A DNA stretch of 46,766 bases, from positions 1-46,766 of the forward strand of contig CAKKPE010000005.1 of assembly GCA_919901565.1 (NCBI GenBank), written 5' to 3'. Of the stretch, positions 8,081-14,817 are shown piece after piece. Position 1 is the first letter of the stretch; each line of letters opens with the position of its first letter. The DNA comes from a bacterium. Its GTDB lineage: Bacteria; CG2-30-53-67. The notes under the pieces were generated by a model. That model worked only from the letters and a program-made list of their open reading frames with translations. It was not told the origin of the DNA and did not search any database. A program made the position numbers and the translations under genes.

Positions 8081-8149
8081 ATGGAAGGGCCCGTGCAGAT
8101 GAAAGACCCGGATAAAAACAAAGGGCCGTATTCCCCATGGAAACCATGA
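8081..8149 (+). CDS. Possible 22-residue leader ORF coupled to trpE
   Basis: An ATG at 8081, preceded by GGGG at 8073-8076, opens a 22-codon frame ending TGA at 8147-8149. The peptide has one Trp near its end (PYSPWKP). The stop overlaps the second in-frame ATG of trpE (8146) in an ATGA arrangement, so translation could be coupled. No tandem Trp codons and no terminator/antiterminator pair are visible after it, so it is not a classical attenuator. It may be chance. Confidence 0.25.
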   Translation: MEGPVQMKDPDKNKGPYSPWKP

Positions 8150-9651
8150 CCGAAACAACAGAGGCAACCCCCACACTCAAGGATTTTTTAAACCTTTCCC
8201 GGGGCCCCAGGGCGGTTCCGATCTTCCTGAAGATCCCCATGGGGACGCTCGACCCGCCTACGGTTTTTGAGCGGGTCCGCGAGGGGAGGGACTCCTTCAT
8301 CCTCGAGTCAGTCAAAGGGACATCACAGATCGGCCGGTATTCCTTCGTGGGTTCACGACCTTTCCAGGTCTTTGAGAGCAAGCATGACCAGATCCGGATC
8401 CGTGACGGGCTCTATGAGACCATGATCCAGGGGAACCCCTTTATGGAACTCAGGCGCCTGCTTCAGGAAACCCCGGTGGTCAGAATGAAAGGCCTCCCTT
8501 TTTTTACCGGAGGGGCAGTGGGCATGATCGGGTACGATGCGGTCCACTTCTTCGAGCGCATCCCCAGGACGGCCAGAGATGATCTTCAGATCCCGGACCT
8601 CTATTTTTTGTTTATGGATACGGTGGTGGTTTTTGATCACGTGGAGCGGGAGATTATCCTGGTCTATGTCCCCATGCTGAGGAGGCGTCCGGATGAGGAG
8701 GAAGCAAAGGAACGGGCATACAGCCGGGGCGTGGATAAACTCAAAGCGCTTCTCCAGAGGGTTAAGACGCCTGCTTCGAAAAGGGCGGCTCCATCTTATG
8801 CCGGGCCCAAGGATTTTACCGTGACCGCCAACATGGGGAAAGAGGACTACATGGAGATGGTCCGCCGGGCCAAGGAATATATCCGGGCAGGCGACATCTT
8901 CCAGGCCAACCTCTCCCAGCGGCTGACCGCAGAGATCGGGGACCTCGCTCCTTTCCGCCTCTATAAAGTTCTGCGTGAGATCAACCCTTCTCCTTTTGCA
9001 GCGTTTATGGACCTTGAAGGTTTTCAACTGGTGAGTTCCTCACCCGAGCGGTTCATGCGCCTGCAGGAGAGGATCGTGGATACCCGCCCCATCGCCGGGA
9101 CCCGGCCCAGGGGCAAGGATGCCCGGGGAGACCAGGCCATGAGCGCTGAGCTGATCACCAATGAAAAGGAGCGGGCCGAACATATCATGCTGATTGATCT
9201 CGAACGAAACGACATCGGCCGCGTCTGTGATTACGGTTCGGTCTCTGTGGATGAATTCATGGTGCTCGAAGAATACTCCCACGTGATCCATATCGTCTCC
9301 AATGTCCGCGGGAGACTGCATGAGAAAAAGGACCTGTTTGACCTGATTCGAGCGACCTTTCCGGGAGGCACCATTACCGGCGTGCCCAAGGTGCGCTGCA
9401 TGGAGATCATTGATGAACTCGAGCCGGTCCAGCGCGGGCCCTACACCGGCTCCATCGGGTGGCTCGGCTTCAACGGGGACATGGACCTCAACATCATCAT
9501 CCGGACTTTTGTGATCAAGGACGGCAAGGCCCATGTGCAGGTGGGCGCCGGGATTGTCGCCGACTCGGACCCGGAGCGGGAATACCATGAGACCCTGCAC
9601 AAGGCCGACGCATTGCTTCAGGCATTGAAGGTGCTTGAAGGAAAGAAGTAG
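8137..9651 (+). CDS. trpE: Anthranilate synthase component I
   Basis: 504 residues. This enzyme converts chorismate and ammonia (or glutamine with TrpG) to anthranilate, the first step of tryptophan synthesis. The N-terminal domain has ILES (55-58) followed by GRYSFVG, matching the tryptophan feedback site. The C-terminal chorismate-binding domain has INPSPFAAFMDL, RPIAGTRPRG, DLERNDIGRV, TFPGGTITGVPK and GAGIVADSDPEREYHET, all conserved. PabB is a possible alternative, but overall layout favours TrpE. No trpG, trpD or trpC follows; the next genes belong to an accessory island. Start could be 8137 or 8146. Confidence 0.92.
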   Translation: METMTETTEATPTLKDFLNLSRGPRAVPIFLKIPMGTLDPPTVFERVREGRDSFILESVKGTSQIGRYSFVGSRPFQVFESKHDQIRIRDGLYETMIQGNPFMELRRLLQETPVVRMKGLPFFTGGAVGMIGYDAVHFFERIPRTARDDLQIPDLYFLFMDTVVVFDHVEREIILVYVPMLRRRPDEEEAKERAYSRGVDKLKALLQRVKTPASKRAAPSYAGPKDFTVTANMGKEDYMEMVRRAKEYIRAGDIFQANLSQRLTAEIGDLAPFRLYKVLREINPSPFAAFMDLEGFQLVSSSPERFMRLQERIVDTRPIAGTRPRGKDARGDQAMSAELITNEKERAEHIMLIDLERNDIGRVCDYGSVSVDEFMVLEEYSHVIHIVSNVRGRLHEKKDLFDLIRATFPGGTITGVPKVRCMEIIDELEPVQRGPYTGSIGWLGFNGDMDLNIIIRTFVIKDGKAHVQVGAGIVADSDPEREYHETLHKADALLQALKVLEGKK

Positions 9652-9670
9652 GACATCTCTCATTCTGCTT

Positions 9671-9702
9671 TCAATCAAACGGGTATTCAATCAAACGGGT
9701 AT
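9671..9702 (+). repeat. Perfect 16-bp tandem duplication before the brnT promoter
   Basis: The unit TCAATCAAACGGGTAT occurs at 9671-9686 and 9687-9702 without mismatch. The second copy ends at the first T of the -35 hexamer of the BrnTA promoter. It may be a recent slippage duplication, a scar at the island edge, or a binding array. Confidence 0.85.
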
Positions 9703-9735
9703 TGACATTCCTTGAGATTATGTGTACTTTGTACA
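9702..9735 (+). promoter_or_regulatory. Promoter and probable operator of brnTA
   Basis: TTGACA (9702-9707), 17 bases, then TACTTT (9725-9730). The inverted repeat TGTAC-TTT-GTACA (9723-9735) covers the -10 box. The brnT ATG at 9737 lies six bases beyond the -10, so the message is probably leaderless or nearly so. BrnA-type antitoxins are known to repress their own operon, and the palindrome is the natural candidate site. Confidence 0.6.
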
Positions 9736-9736
9736 T

Positions 9737-10021
9737 ATGACTAATATTCACTTTGAATGGGATGAGAGAAAGAGCCGCGAGAACAAGAAAAAGCATGGTG
9801 TATCGTTTGATGAGGCGCAATCTGTCTTCCTTGATGAGAATGCTATTCGATACTATGACCCTGACCATTCTCAAGACGAGGATCGATTTATAATGCTCGG
9901 CATGAGTTTCAAATTAAGGGTACTGGTCGTATGTCATTGCTATCGTTCGAGTGACAAGGTTATCCGTATTGTCTCGGTACGCAAGGCAAACAAAAAAGAG
10001 ATAACCGCTTACTGGAGGTGA
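9737..10021 (+). CDS. brnT: BrnT-family ribonuclease toxin
   Basis: This 94-residue protein has the BrnT pattern: FEWDERKSRENKKKHGVSFDEA at the N-terminus, a middle DPDHSQDEDRFIMLG and the C-terminal RIVSVRKANKKE. BrnT toxins are RelE-like ribonucleases that arrest translation and are neutralised by BrnA. I took the ATG at 9737 over a GTG at 9722 because the GTG lies inside the promoter. Its stop overlaps the ribosome-binding site of the next gene, and base composition is AT-richer than trpE upstream, in line with acquisition by transfer. Confidence 0.9.
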   Translation: MTNIHFEWDERKSRENKKKHGVSFDEAQSVFLDENAIRYYDPDHSQDEDRFIMLGMSFKLRVLVVCHCYRSSDKVIRIVSVRKANKKEITAYWR

Positions 10022-10025
10022 TACC

Positions 10026-10244
10026 ATGAGGGCGCATTACAATTTTTCAAATATGAAAGGGCAAAAAAACCCCTATGTTAAACATCTGAAGCAACCGGTT
10101 ACGATCCGCCTCGATAAAGACTCCGTGGCATATTTCAAGGCCATGGCGAAGGAACTGGGAATTCCTTACCAAAAACTTATCAATCTCTACTTGCGGGATT
10201 GCGCAATGAATCGCAGAAAGCTTATGCTCAAGTGGGCATCCTGA
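10026..10244 (+). CDS. brnA: BrnA-like ribbon-helix-helix antitoxin
   Basis: This 72-residue protein carries the BrnA/CopG-like core VTIRLDKDSVAYFKAMAKELGIPYQKLINLYLRDCA (about residues 25-60). In this fold the strand VTIRL contacts DNA and the two helices form the dimer. It should bind BrnT and repress the operon through the palindrome at 9723-9735. The site GGAGGTGA (10015-10022) overlaps the toxin stop and gives strong, coupled translation. The tail is short and basic. Confidence 0.85.
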   Translation: MRAHYNFSNMKGQKNPYVKHLKQPVTIRLDKDSVAYFKAMAKELGIPYQKLINLYLRDCAMNRRKLMLKWAS

Positions 10245-10457
10245 GAATACCCACGATCTGAACGTGGGCGGCAAGAGAGTCCGTAGCTTGGCCGATTCGT
10301 TGCAGCACGGAAGTCTCGGGGTGTTATATGGAAACCCCATATCACCTCTGTAAACCCGGCAGCAAAGATCCAACCGTTGAAAGGCGTGGAGACATGGACT
10401 GAAGAGAAAGGTGCGCTATGCAGTATTCGAGCAGACCATAGGTTTTATCGAGGAACT
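10245..10457 (+). other. Structured gap between brnA and the HEPN-like gene
   Basis: No gene is supported here. Two hairpins can be read. CCCACG (10250-10255) pairs with CGTGGG (10263-10268). Further on, ATATGG pairs with CCATAT around 10325-10342, extended by flanking GGTG/CACC. Neither is followed by a T-run, so they are not convincing terminators. The stretch could be the 5' leader of the downstream gene or a small structured RNA; I found no known family. Confidence 0.3.
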
Positions 10458-11234
10458 ATGAATAGAAGGAAAAACCAGAGATTGTCCAGCCAGGAGAAGG
10501 AACTTGAGAAAAGAATTCGTCCTAAGACCCCCGCTGCCCTTCGCAGCAAGTGGAGGCGTTGGTTACCCCGATTGAAAGGAGACGTAACTGACTTATACAG
10601 GAAGTTGCAAATTTATAAGGAGTTAGTGTCAATTGTCAAAGCCGACAAAAAGACTCTTGATCCTCCTGCGTTTTTTAATTGGGCACGTGATAATTATATC
10701 GTTGCAATTTGTATTGGGATACGCCGTCTATCTGACAAGGATCTTGATTCAATTTCTCTGCGCCGTTTGTTGGGAGAGGTCGCGTTGCGGCCAGATGTAG
10801 TAAGTCGAGATAGTTTCCGTGCTCTGCACTGGCAGAAGGATTGCACGTCCAGAGATGCTGATGTTTCTTTCGATAAAATTGTCGGCCGTGGAAAAAGCCA
10901 CGTCTCGGCGCAAATGGTGACAGCAGACGTTAAGAAGCTTGCTCAAGCCGATGAACGAATTCGTAGATTTGTGAACAAGAGGTTAGCGCATCATGTCCCT
11001 CTTGGTCAGATTCGCCGGTTTCCAACCTTATCAGAAGTCGAGGAGGCATTGGAAGTCTTTGATGAATTGTTTGCAAAATATAACATGCTAATCTCAGGAG
11101 ACGGTTTCATTACACTGTATGCAACACCACAGTATGACTGGCGTAGAGTGCTCGCACACGCGTGGATGAGCAATACCCCGGGCCGAAGACCGAAACGGTA
11201 TCAAGGTCCGAAGCATGTTTATATCTCTTTCTAA
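10458..11234 (+). CDS. AbiU2/HEPN-like domain protein, putative defence or toxin component
   Basis: 258 residues from the ATG at 10458 (AGGAA just upstream). A basic N-terminus (MNRRKNQRLSSQEK) precedes a helical domain. The run LYRKLQIYKELVSIV, NWARDNYIVAICIGIRRLSD, then ISLRRLLGEV resembles AbiU2-like HEPN proteins. Near residue 195, IRRFVNKRLAHH occupies the place of the HEPN R-x4-6-H ribonuclease motif, but Val stands where the catalytic Arg would be, so activity is uncertain. AbiU2 relatives are linked to abortive phage infection. The next gene, a P-loop kinase, follows within 44 bp or overlaps. Family assignment is from pattern memory only. Confidence 0.5.
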   Translation: MNRRKNQRLSSQEKELEKRIRPKTPAALRSKWRRWLPRLKGDVTDLYRKLQIYKELVSIVKADKKTLDPPAFFNWARDNYIVAICIGIRRLSDKDLDSISLRRLLGEVALRPDVVSRDSFRALHWQKDCTSRDADVSFDKIVGRGKSHVSAQMVTADVKKLAQADERIRRFVNKRLAHHVPLGQIRRFPTLSEVEEALEVFDELFAKYNMLISGDGFITLYATPQYDWRRVLAHAWMSNTPGRRPKRYQGPKHVYISF

Positions 11235-11278
11235 CCGTCAATCGGGGCAGCCGGGCCCCATTATCAGTTAAGAACCAT

Positions 11279-11848
11279 ATGCAGGCGACTTCCGAAGTCA
11301 GCGAAATATTGAAAAGATTGAAAAGGCGCAAAGTCGGTCTTATTGGTATTGATGGAAAAGACGGATCGGGCAAGAGTACCTTGGCGAGGGAATTGGCAAG
11401 CCGGTTGGGGTATATCCATGTTGAATTAGACGATGATGAATACGTGGAAAAAAATCTTGGCCAATTTGTTCAGAATATTAAATATGACAAGGTTCGAGAA
11501 AAAATTAACAATGCACAAAATACGCTGATTCTTGATGGTGTCTGCCTTCTTGCTGTGTTCGACCGGCTCCACATAGATCCAGATTTATTGATCTACGTGA
11601 AAAGAACGGGCAGTTATGGTGAGTGGCGCGATGAGGAAGAATGTGATGTGAGTGAGGACATAGAAGGATTCATCGCAAGAGAGAATGAGGAGTATCACAG
11701 GTTTGGTGAAGCAGAGGCCGGCATCGAGGGTAAAAAGTTTGACCCAGACGAATGGACGTTGTCTGAGTTGCAAAAAGAAATTATAAGATATCACTATGAC
11801 TTCAGGCCTCATCGTAAGTCAGATATTATTTACAATCGTGGTGACTGA
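11279..11848 (+). CDS. Uridine-kinase-like P-loop protein
   Basis: 189 residues from the ATG at 11279. The Walker A is GKDGSGKST (residues 26-34), within the pattern GLIGIDGKDGSGKSTLARELA. An acidic ELDDDEY lies where the phosphate-acceptor-binding aspartate of uridine kinases sits, and TLILDGVCLL looks like the second conserved strand. The C-terminal half (EYHRFGEAEAGIEGKKFDPDEW) is not one I recognise. The substrate is unknown. An alternative upstream start at 11162 would overlap the HEPN-like gene by 73 bp. Either way the two genes look co-transcribed. Kinase partners that modify HEPN or toxin proteins exist in other systems, so an antitoxin role is possible but unproven. Confidence 0.6.
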   Translation: MQATSEVSEILKRLKRRKVGLIGIDGKDGSGKSTLARELASRLGYIHVELDDDEYVEKNLGQFVQNIKYDKVREKINNAQNTLILDGVCLLAVFDRLHIDPDLLIYVKRTGSYGEWRDEEECDVSEDIEGFIARENEEYHRFGEAEAGIEGKKFDPDEWTLSELQKEIIRYHYDFRPHRKSDIIYNRGD

Positions 11849-11962
11849 TACCCATTCATGGGATCTGACGCTTAATGGAGTCACTCCGAATCTGTCGTTG
11901 AGGAAAGAAGAATATCAGAAACGTCTCCGGGAGATCGGACTATGGAGAGGAAAGGAGGAGGG

Positions 11963-12115
11963 ATGCCTAAGAACACATCCAAATCGAAGCCGACCGGACC
12001 ACGATGCGGTCTGTGCGGCAAGACCGGCAATCTGATAAGGACCGAGTGTTGTGGAAATTGGATTTGCGATGACGAGGACAAGTACGTGATTTTTTCATAC
12101 GCACGGAATAGCTGA
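11963..12115 (+). pseudogene. Truncated cysteine-rich zinc-ribbon-like ORF
   Basis: A strong site (AGGAGG, 11953-11958) precedes an ATG at 11963 that opens a 50-residue frame. It contains CGLCGKTGNL, then ECCGNWICDDEDKY and FSYARNS, with CxxC and CC...C pairs that look like a zinc knuckle. I recall similar N-terminal sequences in longer small proteins in which a further Cys/His half follows. Here the frame ends in TGA just after ARNS, where a Cys codon would be expected. The next 113 bases carry no continuation I can read. A truncated remnant is the likeliest reading; a genuine 50-residue protein remains possible. Confidence 0.4.
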
Positions 12116-12228
12116 GAAAAGACTTCGTCAAAGAACAACCGCACCGTAGCGACGTAGCAAAGGACGTGCCTGACGTTGAACGTTGATGCGACTTTAACTT
12201 GATGAGCTTATGAACAGTGGCTATCAGG
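12116..12228. other. Gap at the right edge of the accessory island
   Basis: No gene, promoter or terminator is supported. It separates the truncated zinc-ribbon ORF from the 3' end of the minus-strand molybdoenzyme gene and may hold the remainder of the decayed gene. Confidence 0.4.
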
Positions 12229-13272
12229 TTACGTAATATGAACCGTGACCCCATGCTCCTGTATGCCGTTGTTCCCGTATCCCAGGACGTTCCACACGGT
12301 CTCCATGGGCTGTTTGCGCCCCTCGGAATCGGTGGAGCGGGCCATGATGGTGTAGTCCCCCTTTTCTTTTGCATTCCATACAAACTGCCACTGTCTCCAG
12401 GCAAAGGGTTCATGCGGCCCGATGAATTCTGCGGGGTCCCAGTTCTTGCCGTTGTCCACGGAGACCTCGACGATGACCACATCGGTTTCCCCCGCGTAGG
12501 ATGCGCCCAGGATGGTGACCGGTCCGGCCGGGAGCGTCTCGTCCTTGAGCGGCTGGGTGATGATGGTCTTGACGTTCATGGCGGTGACCACGGTTCCGGT
12601 TTTGGGTTCCTCCCCTTTCTGGAAGAGGCGGTAGACGTTGTCCATGAAGAACCCTTCGTAGGGCCGCTCCATGACTGTGATCCTGGAGAGCCACTTGGTG
12701 CAGTTGGCGCCGGTCCATCCGAGTGCCAGGGCTCGAAGCGGATAACCATGCTTCAGAGGCAGGGGCTCTCCGTTCATCTCATAGGCGAGCAGGGTCGAGG
12801 TCATGGCCTTTTCTATGGGGATGCTGCGGATGAATTTGATCCCTGCGGAGCCGAGGGGTTTGTCCAAGCCTTCAAAGGCCACATGTTTTGCGCTCTTTTT
12901 CAGGCCGGCTTTTTCCAGAAGGTTTTTGAGCCATACGCCGCTCCAGACCGCATTCCCCACACCGCCGATGGTCCATGGGTTTCCGGTGGTCTTTTCCTTG
13001 AGGAGAGACCTCCCGTTTCCCGAGCATTCGAGGGTATTGGAGACGATGGTCTTGGGCATGCGGAGGATTTGGTCGAATGTGAACCGGACCTCTTTTTCAA
13101 CTTCTCCATCAATGGTCAGTTCCCATTCGGACAAGGAGACCGGTTGATCCATGATCGCCCCCTGGTTCCGGTCATAGAATACGGCGTTGGCCGTGATCCA
13201 TGAGCGGAGATGCTGGTTCGGGGTCTCCGCATTCAATGGTTTTTCGCTCATGATGCGCATATTCTGATCCAT
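12229..13272 (-). CDS. Sulfite-oxidase-family molybdopterin oxidoreductase
   Basis: 347 residues. The sulfite-oxidase Mo-cofactor domain (about 25-215) contains LECSGNGRS with C83 as the expected molybdenum ligand, plus GGVGNAVWSGVWLKNLLEKAG and HGYPLRALALGWTGANCTKWL. A Mo-co dimerisation domain (about 230-345) follows, including VEVSVDNGKNWDPAEF. No heme domain and no Tat signal is present, so it may act in the cytoplasm or rely on a partner for export. The substrate could be sulfite or another oxo-anion; the sequence does not decide. GAGGAG lies 7 bases before the start and a strong promoter precedes it. Confidence 0.88.
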   Translation of the reverse strand: MDQNMRIMSEKPLNAETPNQHLRSWITANAVFYDRNQGAIMDQPVSLSEWELTIDGEVEKEVRFTFDQILRMPKTIVSNTLECSGNGRSLLKEKTTGNPWTIGGVGNAVWSGVWLKNLLEKAGLKKSAKHVAFEGLDKPLGSAGIKFIRSIPIEKAMTSTLLAYEMNGEPLPLKHGYPLRALALGWTGANCTKWLSRITVMERPYEGFFMDNVYRLFQKGEEPKTGTVVTAMNVKTIITQPLKDETLPAGPVTILGASYAGETDVVIVEVSVDNGKNWDPAEFIGPHEPFAWRQWQFVWNAKEKGDYTIMARSTDSEGRKQPMETVWNVLGYGNNGIQEHGVTVHIT

Positions 13273-13326
13273 ATCACGCTCCTCAGGTTAAACTGTTTGT
13301 GCTTTTCGGAAAGGTGACCGTCCTGA

Positions 13327-13356
13327 TTTATAGCAGAGCCCACCTCTTCCTGTCAA
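13327..13356 (-). promoter_or_regulatory. Strong promoter of the sulfite-oxidase-like gene
   Basis: On the minus strand TTGACA (13356-13351), an 18-nt spacer and TATAAA (13332-13327) are preceded by TGC, giving an extended -10. The predicted start lies about 48 bases before the ATG at 13272. Confidence 0.65.
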
Positions 13357-13633
13357 GCTTCAGATGGAATTGGGTCCAGACACCAAAATGCCTCTCAGAT
13401 AAAAGCCTTTTCCGCCACCAAGGCACAAAGGCACTAAAAAAAATATTCAGCCACGAATTGGCACAAACCAACAACTATGAAAAGGGAAACCACAGAGTGC
13501 ACAGAAAAATACTTTGCACAGGAATGGGTGTCCCAAGTTCCACCACCAGGAATTCACACGAAGTTACAGAAGGAAACGCCTGTCCTGTTTATGTTAGGCT
13601 GGTCTATCGCTGTTTCGGGGTTTACGAAGTTCC

Positions 13634-13662
13634 TTGACGGCCCGGTGATTTTCGGATAAAAG
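13634..13662 (+). promoter_or_regulatory. Probable promoter of the Smr-macrodomain pair
   Basis: TTGACG (13634-13639), a 17-nt spacer and TAAAAG (13657-13662) lie about 40 bases before the Smr start. Confidence 0.4.
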
Positions 13663-13702
13663 TGATTTATCAGGACATGGAATCAGAGAAAAGGCGGCGG
13701 CC

Positions 13703-13993
13703 ATGAATACCGATCAACCCCCGGACTCACCGGTCAATCTCCCCATCACCGATGAGTTGGACCTCCATACTTTTGATGTGCGGGATATCAAGTCTGTGGT
13801 GGAGGAATATCTGTATCAGTGCCATCTCAAAGGGTTTTCCGAGGTCCGCATAATCCACGGCAAGGGGATCGGCACTCAGCGAAACATGGTCCGGTCGGTT
13901 CTAAAAAATAGCCCCTATGTCCGCTCTTTTTCAGAGGCGCCTCCGGAGTCCGGGGGTTGGGGGGCGACCCTGGTCCGGATCGAGCCGGGATAA
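13703..13993 (+). CDS. Stand-alone Smr domain protein
   Basis: This 96-residue protein is essentially one Smr domain. It has the LDLHTFDV motif (residues 19-26), the helix IKSVVEEYLYQCHLKGF, the loop IIHGKGIGTQR (50-60) and the terminal GGWGATLVRIEP strand. Smr domains occur at the C-terminus of MutS2 and alone; several are nucleases that cut RNA or branched DNA, and LDLH and HGKG form the active surface. The gene precedes a macrodomain gene with 54 bp between them, and both could be transcribed from the promoter at 13634. Confidence 0.88.
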   Translation: MNTDQPPDSPVNLPITDELDLHTFDVRDIKSVVEEYLYQCHLKGFSEVRIIHGKGIGTQRNMVRSVLKNSPYVRSFSEAPPESGGWGATLVRIEPG

Positions 13994-14003
13994 TGAAAAG
14001 TGA

Positions 14004-14023
14004 AACCACAGAGCTCTGTGGTT
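14004..14023. repeat. Perfect 20-bp palindrome between the Smr and macrodomain genes
   Basis: AACCACAGAG is followed directly by its exact reverse complement CTCTGTGGTT, with no loop. The left half matches AAACCACAGAG copies at 13487-13497 and 44541-44551. It is 10 bp after the Smr stop. It may be an operator or a composite of two dispersed repeat units. Confidence 0.8.
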
Positions 14024-14047
14024 AGCTTGTTACAGAGGGAGGCCGAT

Positions 14048-14590
14048 ATGGAAAAATTGATCGGGAAGACAAAGCTGACCCTGGTACGGGGGGACATCAC
14101 GCAGGCGGAGACCGAAGCCATTGTGAACGCGGCCAACTCATCGCTTATGGGCGGCGGAGGGGTGGACGGGGCCATTCACCGGGCCGGAGGGCCGAAGATC
14201 CTAAAGGAGTGCAAGGCCATTGTGGCCAGGCAGGTGAGATGTCCCACCGGAGAAGCGGTGATCACCACCGGCGGGAATCTAAAAGCCCGATATGTGATCC
14301 ACACCGTGGGGCCGGTCTGGTCCGGAGGGGACCGAAAGGAGCGGGAACTTCTTGCCGGCGCCTACAAGAACAGCCTCAAGCTCGCGAAAGAGTACAACAT
14401 CCGGTCCATCTCATTCCCGTCCATCAGCACCGGGGCCTACCGGTTCCCCATCGGGGAGGCGGCCGGGATCGCCCTTTCAACGGTTCGGGACTTTCTCATG
14501 GAGCACCCCATGGACGAGGTCCGGTTTGTGCTCTTTTCTGAAAACGATCTTAAGGTTTATGAGGATGCATTCAGGAAGGTATTCCCTTGA
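14048..14590 (+). CDS. Macrodomain ADP-ribose hydrolase (YmdB/MacroD-like)
   Basis: 180 residues from the ATG at 14048, with GGGAGG at 14037-14042. The macrodomain signatures are clear: VRGDITQAETEAIVNAANSS, GGGGVDGAIHRAGG (residues 35-48), TGEAVITTGGNLKARYVIHTVGP and SFPSISTGAYRFP. Such proteins bind ADP-ribose and remove it from O-acetyl-ADP-ribose or from ADP-ribosylated proteins and nucleic acids. NAAN plus GGGGVD are the hallmarks of the MacroD-type catalytic class. The physiological substrate here is unknown. No ADP-ribosyltransferase gene is seen in the window. Confidence 0.92.
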   Translation: MEKLIGKTKLTLVRGDITQAETEAIVNAANSSLMGGGGVDGAIHRAGGPKILKECKAIVARQVRCPTGEAVITTGGNLKARYVIHTVGPVWSGGDRKERELLAGAYKNSLKLAKEYNIRSISFPSISTGAYRFPIGEAAGIALSTVRDFLMEHPMDEVRFVLFSENDLKVYEDAFRKVFP

Positions 14591-14817
14591 TTAGAGATCC
14601 GCGGCCCTTATTCATCTGTGATTAATATCAATTTCTTCATAGATCCAAATCGTCATTCTGGAATCCATACTTTGATCCTGGTTCGCTGACTATCCAGCGT
14701 ATATTCTCAGCGGTCATTTTGCCGATCCCTTCAACTATCAATTTTTATGGGAATTGTAAATCTAATTTTTCTTGTGGAGAGCACGCCTGACCAGGATCCG
14801 AAGCAGGGCCCGGTTGC
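14591..14817. other. Convergent gap with a possible coding relic
   Basis: The region lies between the 3' ends of the macrodomain gene and the exported-protein gene. No terminator with a T-run stands out. On the minus strand an ATG at 14717 opens a 26-codon frame ending at 14637. A one-base shift would let it run on to 14612, reading YEEIDINHR. This could be a decayed small gene or chance. Confidence 0.3.

Larger units (their letters stand above)
13273..13702. other. 430-bp intergenic region with relic-like repeats
   Basis: It contains the minus-strand promoter of the molybdoenzyme gene and the plus-strand promoter of the Smr gene. Between them, fragments such as GCCACCAAGGCACAAAGGCA (near 13413-13432) and AAACCACAGAG (13487-13497) resemble degenerate dispersed intergenic repeats. 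Open frames here (for instance 13299-13637) have no recognisable protein features and I do not call them genes. Confidence 0.5.

Noticed and set aside
10245-10457. Group II intron or retron RNA
   Set aside because: Some hairpins exist, but no domain V-like sequence, reverse transcriptase or msr/msd layout is present.
12217-13203. 328-codon plus-strand frame opposite the molybdoenzyme gene
   Set aside because: The minus strand carries the sulfite-oxidase motifs, promoter and ribosome-binding site.
13299-13637. 112-codon frame in the gap before the Smr gene
   Set aside because: No ribosome-binding site, no domain features, and it crosses degenerate repeat fragments.
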